Source: Haloferax gibbonsii ATCC 33959
GTDB taxonomy: Archaea > Halobacteriota > Halobacteria > Halobacteriales > Haloferacaceae
DNA length: 64,000 bases
Reading direction: 5' to 3'
Assembly (NCBI RefSeq): GCF_000336775.1
Contig: NZ_AOLJ01000012.1
Span: 1-64,000, forward strand
The notes below the pieces were generated by a model. It was not told the origin of the DNA. It did not search any database and worked only from the letters and a program-made list of their open reading frames with translations. This document shows positions 37,283-47,057 of this stretch, one piece after another. A program made the translations under genes and the position numbers. Each line of letters opens with the position of its first letter. Within the stretch, counting starts at the first letter, position 1.

Positions 37283-38526
37283 GCCGCACGCGAACCACGC
37301 CCGGTCGCCGGGTCGAATCCGACGTGGTCGACATCGGCGAACACGAGTTCGAGTCGGGCGAGATACTGCCCGACCTGCAGGTCGCCTACGAGGCCTACGG
37401 CGAGTTCGACGGGCAGAACGCGGTCCTCGTCTGTCACGGTCTCACCGGGAGCCAGCACGTCGCCGGCCACGGCACCGAGTCGGGCGTCTCCGGGCAGGCC
37501 CGCGCGTGGTGGGGCGACATCGTCGGACCGGGCAAGGCGCTCGACACCAACGACTACTACGTCATCTGCGTGAACGTCCCGGGGTCGTGTTACGGCACGA
37601 GCGGCCCGGCGAGCGAGGGTCCCGACGGCGAGCCGTGGGGCACGGACTTCCCGCCGGTCACCGTCCACGACTGGACCCGCGCCCAGCGCCGCCTGCTCGA
37701 CCACCTCGGCGTCGGCCGCCTCCACGCCGTCGTCGGCGGCTCCGTCGGCGGCATGAACGCCCTCGACTGGGCCGTGCAGTTCCCCGACGACGTGGAGCGC
37801 CTCGCCGTCGTCGCCTCGGCGGCCCGCCTCGATTCGCAGTGCCTCGGCATCGACGCCGTCGCCCGCCGCGCCATCACCTCGGACCCGAACTGGAACGGCG
37901 GCGACTACTACGGCGAGGACCGCGCCTCGCCCGACGCGGGCCTCGGACTCGCCCGCCAACTCGGCCACCTGATGTACCTCTCGAAGGACTCGATGGAGCG
38001 CAAGTTCGGCCGGCGCTCCGCGGGCCGCGGCGACCGCGGCGACGCCTTCCCGTCGGACCCCGCGGCCGCGTTCTTCCCGTACCGCGAGGTCGAGTCCTAC
38101 CTCGACTACCAGGCCGAGAAGTTCGCCGAGCGCTTCGACGCCAACTCGTACCTGTACCTCACGCGCGCCATGGACGACTTCGACCTCTCGGAGGGTTACG
38201 AGTCCGACGCGGCCGCCCTCGCCGCCTTCGAGGGCGAGTCGCTCCTCGTCTCCTTCACCGGCGACTGGCACTTCACGACCGAGCAGTCGGAGTCGCTGGC
38301 GGGCGCGTTCCGCCGCGTCGACGCGCCGGTCGCCCACCACGTCGTCGAGTCCGACCACGGCCACGACGCCTTCCTCGTCGAACCCGAGAAGGTCGGGCCG
38401 CCGCTCGGCGACTTCGTCGACGAGGGCGTCGCGGGCCGCGCCGTGACCGACACCGCGACCGACGGCGGCGAACCCGACGAGGAGAAGGACTTCGCACCGG
38501 TTCACTCCTCTTTGTTCTCGCGCTGA
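37279..38526 (+). CDS. metX: Homoserine O-acetyltransferase
   Basis: A 415-residue alpha/beta-hydrolase-fold MetX, transferring acetyl from acetyl-CoA to homoserine for methionine synthesis. Nucleophile Ser155 in GGSVGGMN (153-160), the catalytic Asp in [12 protein letters not shown] and the His in [10 protein letters not shown] are visible, with the family stretch [11 protein letters not shown] near 53. The ATG overlaps the metY stop and is preferred; longer in-frame extensions run through metY. The C-terminus has a Thr/Asp-rich tail. Confidence 0.94.
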   Translation: MSRTRTTPGRRVESDVVDIGEHEFESGEILPDLQVAYEAYGEFDGQNAVLVCHGLTGSQHVAGHGTESGVSGQARAWWGDIVGPGKALDTNDYYVICVNVPGSCYGTSGPASEGPDGEPWGTDFPPVTVHDWTRAQRRLLDHLGVGRLHAVVGGSVGGMNALDWAVQFPDDVERLAVVASAARLDSQCLGIDAVARRAITSDPNWNGGDYYGEDRASPDAGLGLARQLGHLMYLSKDSMERKFGRRSAGRGDRGDAFPSDPAAAFFPYREVESYLDYQAEKFAERFDANSYLYLTRAMDDFDLSEGYESDAAALAAFEGESLLVSFTGDWHFTTEQSESLAGAFRRVDAPVAHHVVESDHGHDAFLVEPEKVGPPLGDFVDEGVAGRAVTDTATDGGEPDEEKDFAPVHSSLFSR

Positions 38527-38652
38527 CGGTCCGGCCGTCGTCCCGCCTGCTGCCCGGCAGTCTTCCTCTTTCGCGTCGGTCCCGCGTCGCAGAAGCCGGC
38601 GGGAATTGCGACCGACACCCCGCTTTACCCCCGTTCGATTCGACGTTCGGGT

Positions 38653-39945
38653 ATGAGCGACGACAGTCCGGGCTTCCACACTCGGAGTCTCCACGCCGGA
38701 CAGAGCCCCGATTCCGCGACGGGCGCGCGCGCCCCGCCGCTGTACCAGACCACCTCGTACGTCTTCGAGGACGCCGCCGACGCCGCCGCGCAGTTCGCCC
38801 TCGAAAAGCCGGGACACATCTACTCGCGGCTGATGAACCCGACCGTCGGGATGCTGCAGGAGCGCCTCGCGTCGCTCGAAGGCGGCGTGGGCGCGGTCGC
38901 GACCTCGTCCGGGATGGCCGCGTTCGACCTCGCGACCTTCCTGCTCGCCTCTGCCGGCGACAACATCGTCTCCGCGTCGTCGCTGTACGGCGGGACCTAC
39001 ACCTACCTCACCCACACCGTCGAGCGCCGCGGCGTCACGACCCGGTTCGTGGACACGCTCGACGTTGACGCCTACGAGGAAGCCATCGACGACGACACCG
39101 CGTTCGTCCACCTCGAGACCATCGGCAACCCGGCGCTCGTGACGCCGGACATCGAGGCCATCGCCGAGGTCGCCCACGACCACGGGACGCCGCTGTTCGT
39201 GGACAACACGTTCGCCACGCCGTACCTCTGTAACCCCATCGAGCACGGCGCGGACCTCGTCTGGCAGTCCACGACGAAGTGGATTCACGGGGCCGGAACG
39301 ACCATCGGCGGCATCCTCATCGACGGCGGCACCTTCCCGTGGGACGAGTACGCCGACGACTACCCCGAAATCGCGAAGCCGAACCCGGCGTACCACGGCG
39401 TCAACTTCGACGAGACGTTCGGCCCCGCCGGCTTCACCTACGCCGGTATCGCCCGCGGCCTGCGCGACCTCGGCAACTCCCAGTCGCCGTTCGACGCGTG
39501 GCAGACGCTCGAAAAGCTCGAATCGCTCCCGCTTCGGATGCGCGCGCACTGCGAGAACGCGCAGGCTGTCGCGGAGTTCCTCGACGACCACGAGAAGGTG
39601 TCGTGGGTGAACTACCCCGGCCTCGAATCCCACGAGACCCACGAGGAGGCCTCGAAGTACCTCGACGGCGGCTACGGCGGCATGATTACCTTCGGCCTCA
39701 CCGACGGCTACGAGGCGGCCAAGGGCACCGTCAACAACGTCGAACTCGCGTCGCTCCTTGCCAACGTCGGCGACGCGAAGACGCTCGTCATCCACCCGTC
39801 GTCCACCACCCACCAGCAGCTCACGGAAGACGAACAGGCCGCCGCGGGCGTCACGCCCGACATGGTCCGCCTGTCGGTCGGCATCGAGGACGTCGACGAC
39901 ATCATCGACGACCTCGACCAGGCGATTCGCGCCGCGTCGAACTGA
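38653..39945 (+). CDS. metY: O-acetylhomoserine (thiol)-lyase family PLP enzyme, second copy
   Basis: A 430-residue paralogue of the gene at 35963, with the same motif order ([40 protein letters not shown]209 in QSTTKWIHG). It differs in an insertion EYADDYPEIAKPNPAYHG typical of O-acetylhomoserine sulfhydrylases that is shorter in the first copy. It is separated from metX by 126 bases and has its own TATA-like GCTTTACC near 38620. The two copies may split sulfide and cysteine as sulfur donors (inference). Confidence 0.92.
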   Translation: MSDDSPGFHTRSLHAGQSPDSATGARAPPLYQTTSYVFEDAADAAAQFALEKPGHIYSRLMNPTVGMLQERLASLEGGVGAVATSSGMAAFDLATFLLASAGDNIVSASSLYGGTYTYLTHTVERRGVTTRFVDTLDVDAYEEAIDDDTAFVHLETIGNPALVTPDIEAIAEVAHDHGTPLFVDNTFATPYLCNPIEHGADLVWQSTTKWIHGAGTTIGGILIDGGTFPWDEYADDYPEIAKPNPAYHGVNFDETFGPAGFTYAGIARGLRDLGNSQSPFDAWQTLEKLESLPLRMRAHCENAQAVAEFLDDHEKVSWVNYPGLESHETHEEASKYLDGGYGGMITFGLTDGYEAAKGTVNNVELASLLANVGDAKTLVIHPSSTTHQQLTEDEQAAAGVTPDMVRLSVGIEDVDDIIDDLDQAIRAASN

Positions 39946-40049
39946 ACTGAGGGCGCTCCCCTCGGGCGAGTCGTTTCCGGCCGCCGCGTCGGCGGACTGG
40001 CCGACCACCGACCGCCGTTCCTTTTATTCCCGCGCCAGTAGGTACCTCC

Positions 40050-41210
40050 GTGGTAGAAGCACTCCTCTTCGTCGGTTTCCTGGTGGCAGTGTTCGTCGGG
40101 TTCAACATCGGCGGCTCGTCCACGGGGGTCGCCTTCGGTCCCGCGGTCGGGAGCGGTGTGCTCGGCAAACTCGCCGCAGCGGCCCTGATGACGGGGTTCG
40201 CGCTCCTCGGCGGGTGGACGCTCGGGAGGGAGGTCGTCGCCAAGATGGGCGGCGAAATCGTCCCGCAAAGCGAGTTCACCCTCGCGGCGAGCGTCGCCGT
40301 CCTCTTTTTCGTCGGCCTCGCGCTGTTGGTCTCTAACACCTTCGGCGTCCCCGCCTCCACGTCGATGACGGCGGTCGGGGCCATCGCGGGCCTCGGCCTC
40401 GCCAACGGGTCGCTCGACTCCGGCGTGATGCTCGAAATCATCTCGTGGTGGATCGTCGCGCCCGTCATCGCCTTCTGGATCTGCGCGGTCATCGGGCGGT
40501 ACATCTACCCGTATCTCGACGCGTGGCTCAAACTCGACCAGAGCCCCGGCGCCCTCGTCAGGCTCGACCGCGACGGCGGCGTTCCGCGACCGCGACTCGG
40601 GCCGAACACGACGTACCGCGAGTTCGGAAGCACCGTCCTCGTCGTCGTCGTCGCCTGTTACATGGCGTTCTCCGCGGGCGCGTCGAACGTCGCCAACGCG
40701 GTCGCCCCGCTCGTCGGCAACGGCGCGCTCGAGATGAACACGGGCATCCTCATCGCCGGCGGCGCCATCGGGCTCGGCGCGTTCACCATCGCCCGTCGGA
40801 CGCTCGACACCGTCGGCAACGACCTCACGCAGTTGCCCATCCTCGCGGCGCTCATCGTCGAGACGGTGAGCGCGTCGCTCATCTCCTTCCTGTCGGCCAT
40901 CGGTATCCCCGCCAGCCTCGCCGTGAGCGCGACGATGTGCATCGTCGGCCTCGGCTGGGGACGTGCGACCCGAACCGTCACTCTCGGCGAGGCCCTGAGC
41001 GGCGGCGAGGCCCCGCAGGTATCGGTCAACGCACTCACCGTCGAGCGCGAGGACGAGGTGCCGAAGATGGGCGAGGAAGCGCCCGACGAACTCTCCGCGC
41101 AGGACCTGTTCGACCCCGGCACGACCGGGCGGGTCATCTTCTTCTGGATGCTCACGCCCTCGCTTTCGGCCCTCGCGTCGTACGCGCTGTTCTCCGCTGG
41201 CGTTATCTGA
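40050..41210 (+). CDS. PiT family inorganic phosphate permease
   Basis: A 386-residue membrane protein with roughly ten hydrophobic segments and the duplicated PiT signature: GFNIGGSSTGVAFGPAVG near residue 15 and SAGASNVANAVAPLVG near 208, separated by a hydrophilic loop. It is a low-affinity phosphate:H+ or Na+ symporter. The GTG at 40050 is 26 bases past a TATA-like CCTTTTATTCC, matching a leaderless mRNA. It is transcribed alone. No PhoU-like partner is adjacent. Confidence 0.9.
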   Translation: MVEALLFVGFLVAVFVGFNIGGSSTGVAFGPAVGSGVLGKLAAAALMTGFALLGGWTLGREVVAKMGGEIVPQSEFTLAASVAVLFFVGLALLVSNTFGVPASTSMTAVGAIAGLGLANGSLDSGVMLEIISWWIVAPVIAFWICAVIGRYIYPYLDAWLKLDQSPGALVRLDRDGGVPRPRLGPNTTYREFGSTVLVVVVACYMAFSAGASNVANAVAPLVGNGALEMNTGILIAGGAIGLGAFTIARRTLDTVGNDLTQLPILAALIVETVSASLISFLSAIGIPASLAVSATMCIVGLGWGRATRTVTLGEALSGGEAPQVSVNALTVEREDEVPKMGEEAPDELSAQDLFDPGTTGRVIFFWMLTPSLSALASYALFSAGVI

Positions 41211-41350
41211 AGCGTTCAATCGCCGCGTCCGTCAATCCGGAACTATCACGGTCAACAATGTAACAAACGGGCGGCCGCCGCCGCGGCGCGGGTCGAATTC
41301 GGCGCACGGAACAGCAAAGTCTAATGGGGTGGCCTTCGAATCCTCTGTCG

Positions 41351-41740
41351 ATGCCCACGGTAACCTACCTCAACTACGAAGTTCTCGACGACAACGGCTG
41401 GGACCTCGACGACGACGACCTCTTCGAGCAGGCCGCGGACGCCGGTCTCGACGCCGAAGACTACGGTGAGATGGAAGTCAACCAGGGCGAGTACATCCTG
41501 GAAGCCGCCGAGGCCCAGGGCTACGACTGGCCCTTCAGCTGCCGCGCAGGTGCCTGTGCGAACTGTGCGTCCATCCTGAAGGAGGGCGAAATCGAGATGG
41601 ACATGCAGCAGATTCTCTCCGACGAGGAGGTCAACGACAAGAACGTCCGTCTCACCTGCATCGGTTCGCCGGTCGAGGACGAGGTCAAGATCGTCTACAA
41701 CGCGAAGCACCTCGACTACCTGCAGAACCGCGTCATCTAA
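41351..41740 (+). CDS. fdx: Halophilic [2Fe-2S] ferredoxin
   Basis: A 129-residue plant-type ferredoxin with ligands C64, C69, C72 (CRAGACANC) and C103, and the acidic N-terminal insertion ([20 protein letters not shown]) known from Halobacterium and Haloarcula ferredoxins. It carries electrons from 2-oxoacid:ferredoxin oxidoreductases in central metabolism. The ATG at 41351 gives the family's [10 protein letters not shown] start; the earlier in-frame codon at 41324 is not conserved. It is monocistronic and likely highly expressed. Confidence 0.95.
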   Translation: MPTVTYLNYEVLDDNGWDLDDDDLFEQAADAGLDAEDYGEMEVNQGEYILEAAEAQGYDWPFSCRAGACANCASILKEGEIEMDMQQILSDEEVNDKNVRLTCIGSPVEDEVKIVYNAKHLDYLQNRVI

Positions 41741-41861
41741 GGCGCTATCCCGAACATTTCTTTCGACGCGTCGCACCCGTGACCGACGGGTACGCCGTTT
41801 CCGCCCCCGTCCGAGCCGAGAGGCCGACAGCGATTTGTCCCGCCGACCGGTCGCTCCACCC

Positions 41862-42803
41862 GTGTCGAGAGTCACGACCGTCGTCCGCGAACTCCGCCCC
41901 GACGATTCGCTCCCGAGCGAAGCGACCGAACTCGGTCGACTCGGGCTCTTTCTCGCCTGTCTCACGGTGGCGAGCGCGGCCAGCTACTGGGTCGCGCTCA
42001 GGCTCCGCGGCGTCCCGATAGTCGGCACGCTCGCGTCCCCGAACGTCGCCGGCCTCGCGGTTCCGACGCTGGTCTACGCGCGCCATCGCGGCGTCTCGCT
42101 CTCGTTCGGGCTTCCCGGGCGCTCCCGACTCGCCGACGCGGCGGCGACGGTTCTCGCTCCCGCGCTCGCCGTCGTCGCGACGAGCGTTGTCTTCGCGGCC
42201 GGGTTCGACGCCTCGCTCGCCGCGCTCCTCGGGTGGACGTACCACCCGGAAGCGTCGGTCGCGACGGCGGCGGTTCGGACCGCCGAAGACGCGGCACTCG
42301 CCGGCCTCGGGTTCGGGATTCTCGTCGCGGCGGTGTTCGACCTCGCCTCGTCGCGGGTCGGACTCTCGTCCGCGCGCGCCGTCGCTGCGACGGCCGCGCT
42401 CGCGACGTTCTTTCGTTCGGTGCTCCGCGACGCCGCCTTCACGCTCGTCGTCTTCCCGAAACCCTGGCGGGTCGGCGTCGTCTCGCTTCTCCTCGTCGCC
42501 GCCGTCTGCGGCTGTGTCGCGGTCGGCGTGACGTATCGGAGCGCGGCCGAGCGGTCGATTCGACCCCTCTCGCGCCCGACGCTCGCTCCCGCGTTCGCCT
42601 TCGGACTGCTCGCCGTGGCCGCGCTCGGAACCGTCTTCGCCGACGTTCCCGGCAGCGTCGAACACGCCCTGTGGGCGCTCGCGTTCGGCGTGGCCGCCCT
42701 CGGCTTCGGCCGCTCGAAGTCGGCGTGGGTTCCCGCGGCCGCGATGGCACTGTTCTCGCTTTCGATTCGGCTCGTCGGCTTCGTCGAACTCGCGTTGTTC
42801 TGA
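41862..42803 (+). CDS. Polytopic membrane protein of unknown function
   Basis: About 313 residues with nine to ten hydrophobic segments rich in Ala, Val and Leu. No charged signature, Walker or metal motif is visible, though the EDAALAGLGFGI region and a later FR.VLRDAAFT could be conserved catalytic or packing segments of a CPBP-like protein; this is a guess. The GTG at 41862 (SRVTTVVREL) is the most likely start; a TTG at 41835 is possible. It precedes pibD by 73 bases on the same strand. Confidence 0.7.
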   Translation: MSRVTTVVRELRPDDSLPSEATELGRLGLFLACLTVASAASYWVALRLRGVPIVGTLASPNVAGLAVPTLVYARHRGVSLSFGLPGRSRLADAAATVLAPALAVVATSVVFAAGFDASLAALLGWTYHPEASVATAAVRTAEDAALAGLGFGILVAAVFDLASSRVGLSSARAVAATAALATFFRSVLRDAAFTLVVFPKPWRVGVVSLLLVAAVCGCVAVGVTYRSAAERSIRPLSRPTLAPAFAFGLLAVAALGTVFADVPGSVEHALWALAFGVAALGFGRSKSAWVPAAAMALFSLSIRLVGFVELALF

Positions 42804-42876
42804 CCCGCCGCCGGGGTCGGTTTCAGGATTGATACCCGTCCCGAACACCTAACTCCCCTGCCCCCAGTCTGCGGGT

Positions 42877-43929
42877 ATGTTCGGTATCGGAACGCTCCCC
42901 GACCTCCTGCGGTTGGTGGTGCTCCCCGTCCTCGCGTGGACCGCGGTACGCGACGTCCGCACGCGGCGCGTCCCCAACGTCGTCTGGTATCCGCTCGCGG
43001 CGCTGGGGCTCGTCCTGCTCGCGTGGGAACTCCTCGGCCACCTGCCGCCGGAGACGGTGCTCGACCGGCTGTACCTGATTCGCGTCGGCGTGAGCGTCTG
43101 TTTCGTCGTCCCGCTTTCGTACCTGTTCTGGCGGCTCGGCGGCTTCGGCGGCGCGGACGCGAAGGCGCTCATGGTGTTCGCCGTCCTGCTCCCGACGTTC
43201 CCCAGTTACGTCGTCGCCGGGACGGAGTTTCCGCTCGCCGCCACCCGCCTCGGCGTCTTCTCGATGACGATTCTCACGAACACGGTCATCGTCGGCCTCG
43301 CCTACCCGCTGTTCCTCGCCGCCAGGAACCTCGCCGACGGCGAGTTCGAGTTCCCCATCTCGTTCGTCGGCCGCCGCGTCTCCGTGGGGTCGCTCTCGGC
43401 GGCCCACGGCCGCCTGTTCGAGTCGCCCGAGGGAATCACGCGGAACGGACTGGACCTCGACGCGCTCCGGATGTACCTCCGCTGGCGCGGCCTCACGCTC
43501 GCGGACCTGCGTTCGGACCCGGACGCCCTCCGCGACCCCGACAGCATCGGCGAGACGTTCGACCCGACGGACGGCGCGGTCCACCGCGCGGCAACCGACG
43601 GCGGCGCGTCGCCCGACCTCGACGACGAGGATGCGGTAGACGGCGATACCGCGGCTGCCGGCGCTGGAGGCGACACCGCCGCAGCCGACGCGGACGCGTC
43701 GTTCGACGACCCGTGGGGCGCGGCCCGCTTCCTCGACAGCATCGAGGGCACCGCCTACGGCACCTCGCCCGAGAAACTCCGCGGCGGACTGGAACTCGTG
43801 ACGACTCGCGAGTCGGTGTGGATTTCGCCGGGCATCCCGTTTCTCGTCCCCATGTTCGTCGGTCTCGTCGTTGCGTTCGTCTACGGCGACATCCTCTTCG
43901 GCGTCCTCGGCGCGCTCGGTATCGTCTGA
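42877..43929 (+). CDS. pibD: Prepilin peptidase PibD
   Basis: A 350-residue aspartic membrane protease that removes class III signal peptides from archaellins and type IV pilins. The catalytic Asp26 (VRDVRTR) and Asp94 in GGADAK are placed as in the TadA/PibD family. Four to five hydrophobic segments flank a large cytoplasmic loop, including an Asp/Ala-rich disordered part, and a C-terminal helix ends in LFGVLGALGIV. In H. volcanii this enzyme is essential for motility and adhesion. Confidence 0.92.
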   Translation: MFGIGTLPDLLRLVVLPVLAWTAVRDVRTRRVPNVVWYPLAALGLVLLAWELLGHLPPETVLDRLYLIRVGVSVCFVVPLSYLFWRLGGFGGADAKALMVFAVLLPTFPSYVVAGTEFPLAATRLGVFSMTILTNTVIVGLAYPLFLAARNLADGEFEFPISFVGRRVSVGSLSAAHGRLFESPEGITRNGLDLDALRMYLRWRGLTLADLRSDPDALRDPDSIGETFDPTDGAVHRAATDGGASPDLDDEDAVDGDTAAAGAGGDTAAADADASFDDPWGAARFLDSIEGTAYGTSPEKLRGGLELVTTRESVWISPGIPFLVPMFVGLVVAFVYGDILFGVLGALGIV

Positions 43930-44007
43930 GCACGCGGGGGAGAGTCGGGCGTCGTTTCCGCGCGGCGACGCACAAGAGATAACCCCGGCCACCGCGTGAC
44001 CCGAATC

Positions 44008-44376
44008 ATGACCGTCGATGTCGACTTCGGCGAGGACGGCCTCGTCCCCGCCGTGGCGCAGGACGCCGACTCCGGAGAGGTGCTCATGCTGGCGTACGTC
44101 TCGCCCGAGGCGCTCGACCGAACCGTCGAGACGGGCCGGGCGCACTACTACTCGCGGAGCCGCGACGAACTCTGGGAGAAAGGGGCTTCGAGCGGCCACA
44201 CACAGGAGATTCGGGAGGTCCGCGTCGACTGCGATGCGGACACCCTGCTGTACCTCGTCGACCAGAACGTCGGCGCGTGCCACACCGGCCACCGGTCGTG
44301 TTTCTACCGCACCGTCGAGGGCGAGAACGTCGGCGAGCGCGTCTTCGACCCCGACGCGGTCTACGACGACGAGTGA
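44008..44376 (+). CDS. hisI: Phosphoribosyl-AMP cyclohydrolase
   Basis: A 122-residue HisI, third step of histidine synthesis, opening the purine ring of PR-AMP. Zinc ligands Cys75, Cys91 and Cys98 ([17 protein letters not shown]) and Asp residues 74/76/78 for Mg are present; [18 protein letters not shown] is the family signature. No HisE domain is fused. The ATG at 44008 is chosen over the GTG at 43996 because a TATA-like AGATAACC lies about 27 bases before it. The gap to the next gene, 44377-44475, holds only repeats of CCGACCGATGA. Confidence 0.93.
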   Translation: MTVDVDFGEDGLVPAVAQDADSGEVLMLAYVSPEALDRTVETGRAHYYSRSRDELWEKGASSGHTQEIREVRVDCDADTLLYLVDQNVGACHTGHRSCFYRTVEGENVGERVFDPDAVYDDE

Positions 44377-44475
44377 CCGATGCGAGCCGACCGATGACGG
44401 GCGCGACCGCTCCGCCGACCGTCGCCACGACCGCGACCGACGGGTCGACCGACCGATGACCGCGGTCGCCGGCCG

Positions 44476-44727
44476 ATGCTGAACGTCAATCCGGTTTCCG
44501 TGGTCGCCATCGTCGTGGGGCTGGGCTGTTTCGCCCTCGGCGGCCGGCTGCTCAAGAGCGCCGCGGCCGCCCGTCGGGTCGCCCGCTCCGACGACCCGGA
44601 GTTCGTCCTCGACCCGACCCGCGAGGACCCGCCGGACGACGAACTCGGCGGCGACGACCTCGAACGCGGCTTCATGCTGTTGGTGTTCGGCGCGCTGGCG
44701 CTCCTGTTCGCGGCGATTAGCCTGTGA
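44476..44727 (+). CDS. Small two-span membrane protein of unknown function
   Basis: An 83-residue protein with two hydrophobic segments (VSVVAIVVGLGCFALGG and FMLLVFGALALLFAAISL) joined by an Arg-rich then acidic loop (RRVARSDDPEFVLDPTRED). No family recognised. It follows hisI on the same strand and is convergent with the phosphohexomutase gene. Confidence 0.7.
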   Translation: MLNVNPVSVVAIVVGLGCFALGGRLLKSAAAARRVARSDDPEFVLDPTREDPPDDELGGDDLERGFMLLVFGALALLFAAISL

Positions 44728-44772
44728 GCGGCGCGCGAAAAGAGACTCCTTCTCCCCGGTGCTATCGCCGAG

Positions 44773-46137
44773 TTACAGCGTCGCGACCGCGGTTCGAAGC
44801 GCGTCGGCGGCGTCCTCGGCGAGTTCGGTCGCGCGTTCCTCGGAGCGACCCTCGGCGTAGACGCGGACTTTCGGCTCGGTTCCCGAGGGGCGGACGAGCA
44901 CCCACGCGTCGCCGTAGTCGAGGCGGTAGCCGTCGGTCGTGTTCGGCGTCGCGTCGGCGGATTCCGCGTAGTCGGCGGCGGCGTTGAGCATCGCCGTCAA
45001 CTCGGCTTCCTCGTCGTATTCGAGGTTGATGCGGACGTTGTAGTAGTCCTCGTAGGGCGCGACGAGTTCGCTCGGCGGGCGCTCGGCGACGAGTTCGAGG
45101 AACTTCGCCGCGATGTACGCGCCGTCGCGGACGAGGCGGTAGTTGGGGTAGAACACTCCCCCGTTACCCTCGCCCGCGATGGGGACGTTCCGACCCTCGC
45201 GCCAGAGTTCGCGGATGCGGGTGATGAGGTTCGTCGCGCCGATGGGCGTGAGTTCGAGGTCGGCTCCGACCTCCTCGCAGACGTCGACGAGGCGCTGGGA
45301 GACGTTCACCGCGGAGACGGTCGCGTCGCCCGGTTCGAGGGCGGCGGCCGCGAGGGCGGCCAGCGACGCCTCGCCGGAGATGCACTCGCCGCGCTCGTTC
45401 ACGAAGACGGCCCGGTCGGCGTCGCCGTCGTGGGCGATTCCCACGTCGGCGTCGGTCGCGCGGACGAGTCGTTCGAGGTCGCTGAGGTTCTCGGGGACCG
45501 GCTCGGACTGGCGGCCGGGGAAGTGGCCGTCTGGCTGGGCGTTGACCGTGCGGACCTCGCAGCCGAGTTCGCGGAGGAAGTCGGGCGTGACGAGCGACCC
45601 GGCGCCGTGGCCGGGGTCGAGCGCGACCGTGAGGTTCGCGTCGGCGATTTTCTCGCGGTCGACGCTGGCGAGGAGGTCCTCGCGGTAGTCGTCGTTCGCC
45701 GTCTCGACGCGCCGGGTCTTCCCGACGGCGTCCCACTCGGCCACGTCGAACTCCTCGGCGAGGATGTGGTCTTCGATGCGCTCTAACTCCTCGACGGCGA
45801 GTTCGACGCCGTCGTCGCCGACGAGTTTGACGCCGTTGAACTCCGGGGGGTTGTGCGAGGCCGTGATGACGACGCCCGGAACGCCCTGGTTCTCGCAGTA
45901 CCGGACCGCGGCGGGGGTGGGGACGACGCCGAGGTCGTCCACGTCGACGCCGACGCTCGCCAGCCCGGACTCGGCGGCGTTGACGAACATCTCACCCGTC
46001 GTTCGGGTGTCGCGTGCGATGGCGACCCGGTCTGCGTTCCAGACCGTGCCGGCGGCCTTGGCGACGCGGAGGACGAACTCCGGTGTGAGGCTCTCACCCA
46101 CCACGCCGCGGGTGCCGCTGGAACCGAAGAGTTTCAT
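44773..46137 (-). CDS. glmM: Phosphohexomutase (phosphoglucosamine/phosphomannomutase)
   Basis: A 454-residue alpha-D-phosphohexomutase. Catalytic Ser94 in ITASHNPP, metal loop GIAHDGDADR (about 240-249), sugar-binding GEGNGG, and phosphate loop RPSGTEPKVR are intact. It interconverts hexose 1- and 6-phosphates; MutGlcN or Man cannot be separated by inspection, but the N-terminal KLFGSSGTRG fits archaeal GlmM-type enzymes making sugar nucleotides for glycan assembly. It is divergent from hisA; 174 bases between them hold both promoters. Confidence 0.92.
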   Translation of the reverse strand: MKLFGSSGTRGVVGESLTPEFVLRVAKAAGTVWNADRVAIARDTRTTGEMFVNAAESGLASVGVDVDDLGVVPTPAAVRYCENQGVPGVVITASHNPPEFNGVKLVGDDGVELAVEELERIEDHILAEEFDVAEWDAVGKTRRVETANDDYREDLLASVDREKIADANLTVALDPGHGAGSLVTPDFLRELGCEVRTVNAQPDGHFPGRQSEPVPENLSDLERLVRATDADVGIAHDGDADRAVFVNERGECISGEASLAALAAAALEPGDATVSAVNVSQRLVDVCEEVGADLELTPIGATNLITRIRELWREGRNVPIAGEGNGGVFYPNYRLVRDGAYIAAKFLELVAERPPSELVAPYEDYYNVRINLEYDEEAELTAMLNAAADYAESADATPNTTDGYRLDYGDAWVLVRPSGTEPKVRVYAEGRSEERATELAEDAADALRTAVATL

Positions 46138-46276
46138 TGAGTGTGTGTGCACCCCGGCGCGACAAAGCCGTTCCGAACTGGTGGCTCGCTCGGTCCGTTC
46201 GTCGCCCGATTCGCGTCGCCCACTCCGGGGTGTCGCACCCGGGTCGTCGTATTCGGTATCTCGGTCGCCGTATCCG

Positions 46277-46290
46277 GTGCGTTTACGCAC
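46277..46290. promoter_or_regulatory. Candidate palindromic operator at the hisA promoter
   Basis: GTGCGTTTACGCAC: six-base arms around TT. The TTTACG core sits 27 bases before the hisA ATG, so the palindrome covers the apparent TATA box. A bound repressor would block TBP. Role inferred. Confidence 0.4.
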
Positions 46291-46311
46291 GTCGCTCGCC
46301 CACGGTGGCGT

Positions 46312-47028
46312 ATGTTCCCGGAGTTCGAAGTCGTCCCCGCGGTCGACATGCAAGACGGCGAGGTCGTCCAGCTCGTACAGGGCGAACGCGGCACCGAGAA
46401 GACCTACGGCGACCCGGTCGAGGCCGCCCGCCGCTGGGTCGACGCCGGCGCGGAGACGCTCCACCTCGTGGACCTCGACGGCGCGTTCGAGGGCGAGCGG
46501 AAGAACGCCCCGGCGGTCGACGCCGTCCTCGACGCGGTCGACGTGCCGCTCCAACTCGGCGGCGGCATCCGCACCGCCGACGACGCCCGCGACCTGCTGG
46601 ACCGCGGCGTCGACCGCGTCATCCTCGGCACCGCGGCCGTCGAGAACCCCGACATCGTCGCCGAACTCGCCGAGGACTACCCCGACGGCGTGATGGTCAG
46701 CCTCGACGCGAAAGACGGCGAGGTCGTCGTCTCCGGCTGGACCGAGGGAACCGGCCTGGACCCCGCCGAGGCGGCCGCCCGGTACGAGGAACTCGGCGCG
46801 GCGGCCATCCTCTTCACCGACGTGGACGTCGAGGGACAGCTCGAAGGCGTCCACCTCGAGACGACCTCGGCGGTCGTCGACGCGGTCGACATCCCCGTCG
46901 TCGCCTCCGGCGGCGTCGCCTCGCTCGACGACGTCCGCGCGCTCCGCGAGGCGGGCGCGGCGGCGACCGTCGTCGGCACCGCGCTCTACGAGGGGCGGTT
47001 CACGCTCGAAGAGGCGATAGAGGCGTAG
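46312..47028 (+). CDS. hisA: Phosphoribosylformimino-AICAR phosphate isomerase HisA
   Basis: A 238-residue HisA TIM barrel, converting ProFAR to PRFAR in histidine synthesis. N-terminal VVPAVDMQDGEVVQL with the catalytic Asp, QLGGGIRT phosphate loop, TDVDVEGQLEGV with the second Asp, and VASGGVAS / GTALYEG phosphate-binding loops are visible. The ATG at 46312 fits the leaderless promoter pattern (TTTACG about 27 bases upstream). The in-frame upstream extension is shadow. Confidence 0.95.
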   Translation: MFPEFEVVPAVDMQDGEVVQLVQGERGTEKTYGDPVEAARRWVDAGAETLHLVDLDGAFEGERKNAPAVDAVLDAVDVPLQLGGGIRTADDARDLLDRGVDRVILGTAAVENPDIVAELAEDYPDGVMVSLDAKDGEVVVSGWTEGTGLDPAEAAARYEELGAAAILFTDVDVEGQLEGVHLETTSAVVDAVDIPVVASGGVASLDDVRALREAGAAATVVGTALYEGRFTLEEAIEA

Positions 47029-47057
47029 TCGCCGACGAGACGCGCCGCACCGAGGCG

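Noticed and set aside
44395-44460. A 21-codon frame between hisI and the 83-residue membrane gene
   Set aside because: Low-complexity Thr/Ala/Asp sequence made of repeated CGACCGATGA; no ribosome-binding or promoter signal of its own.
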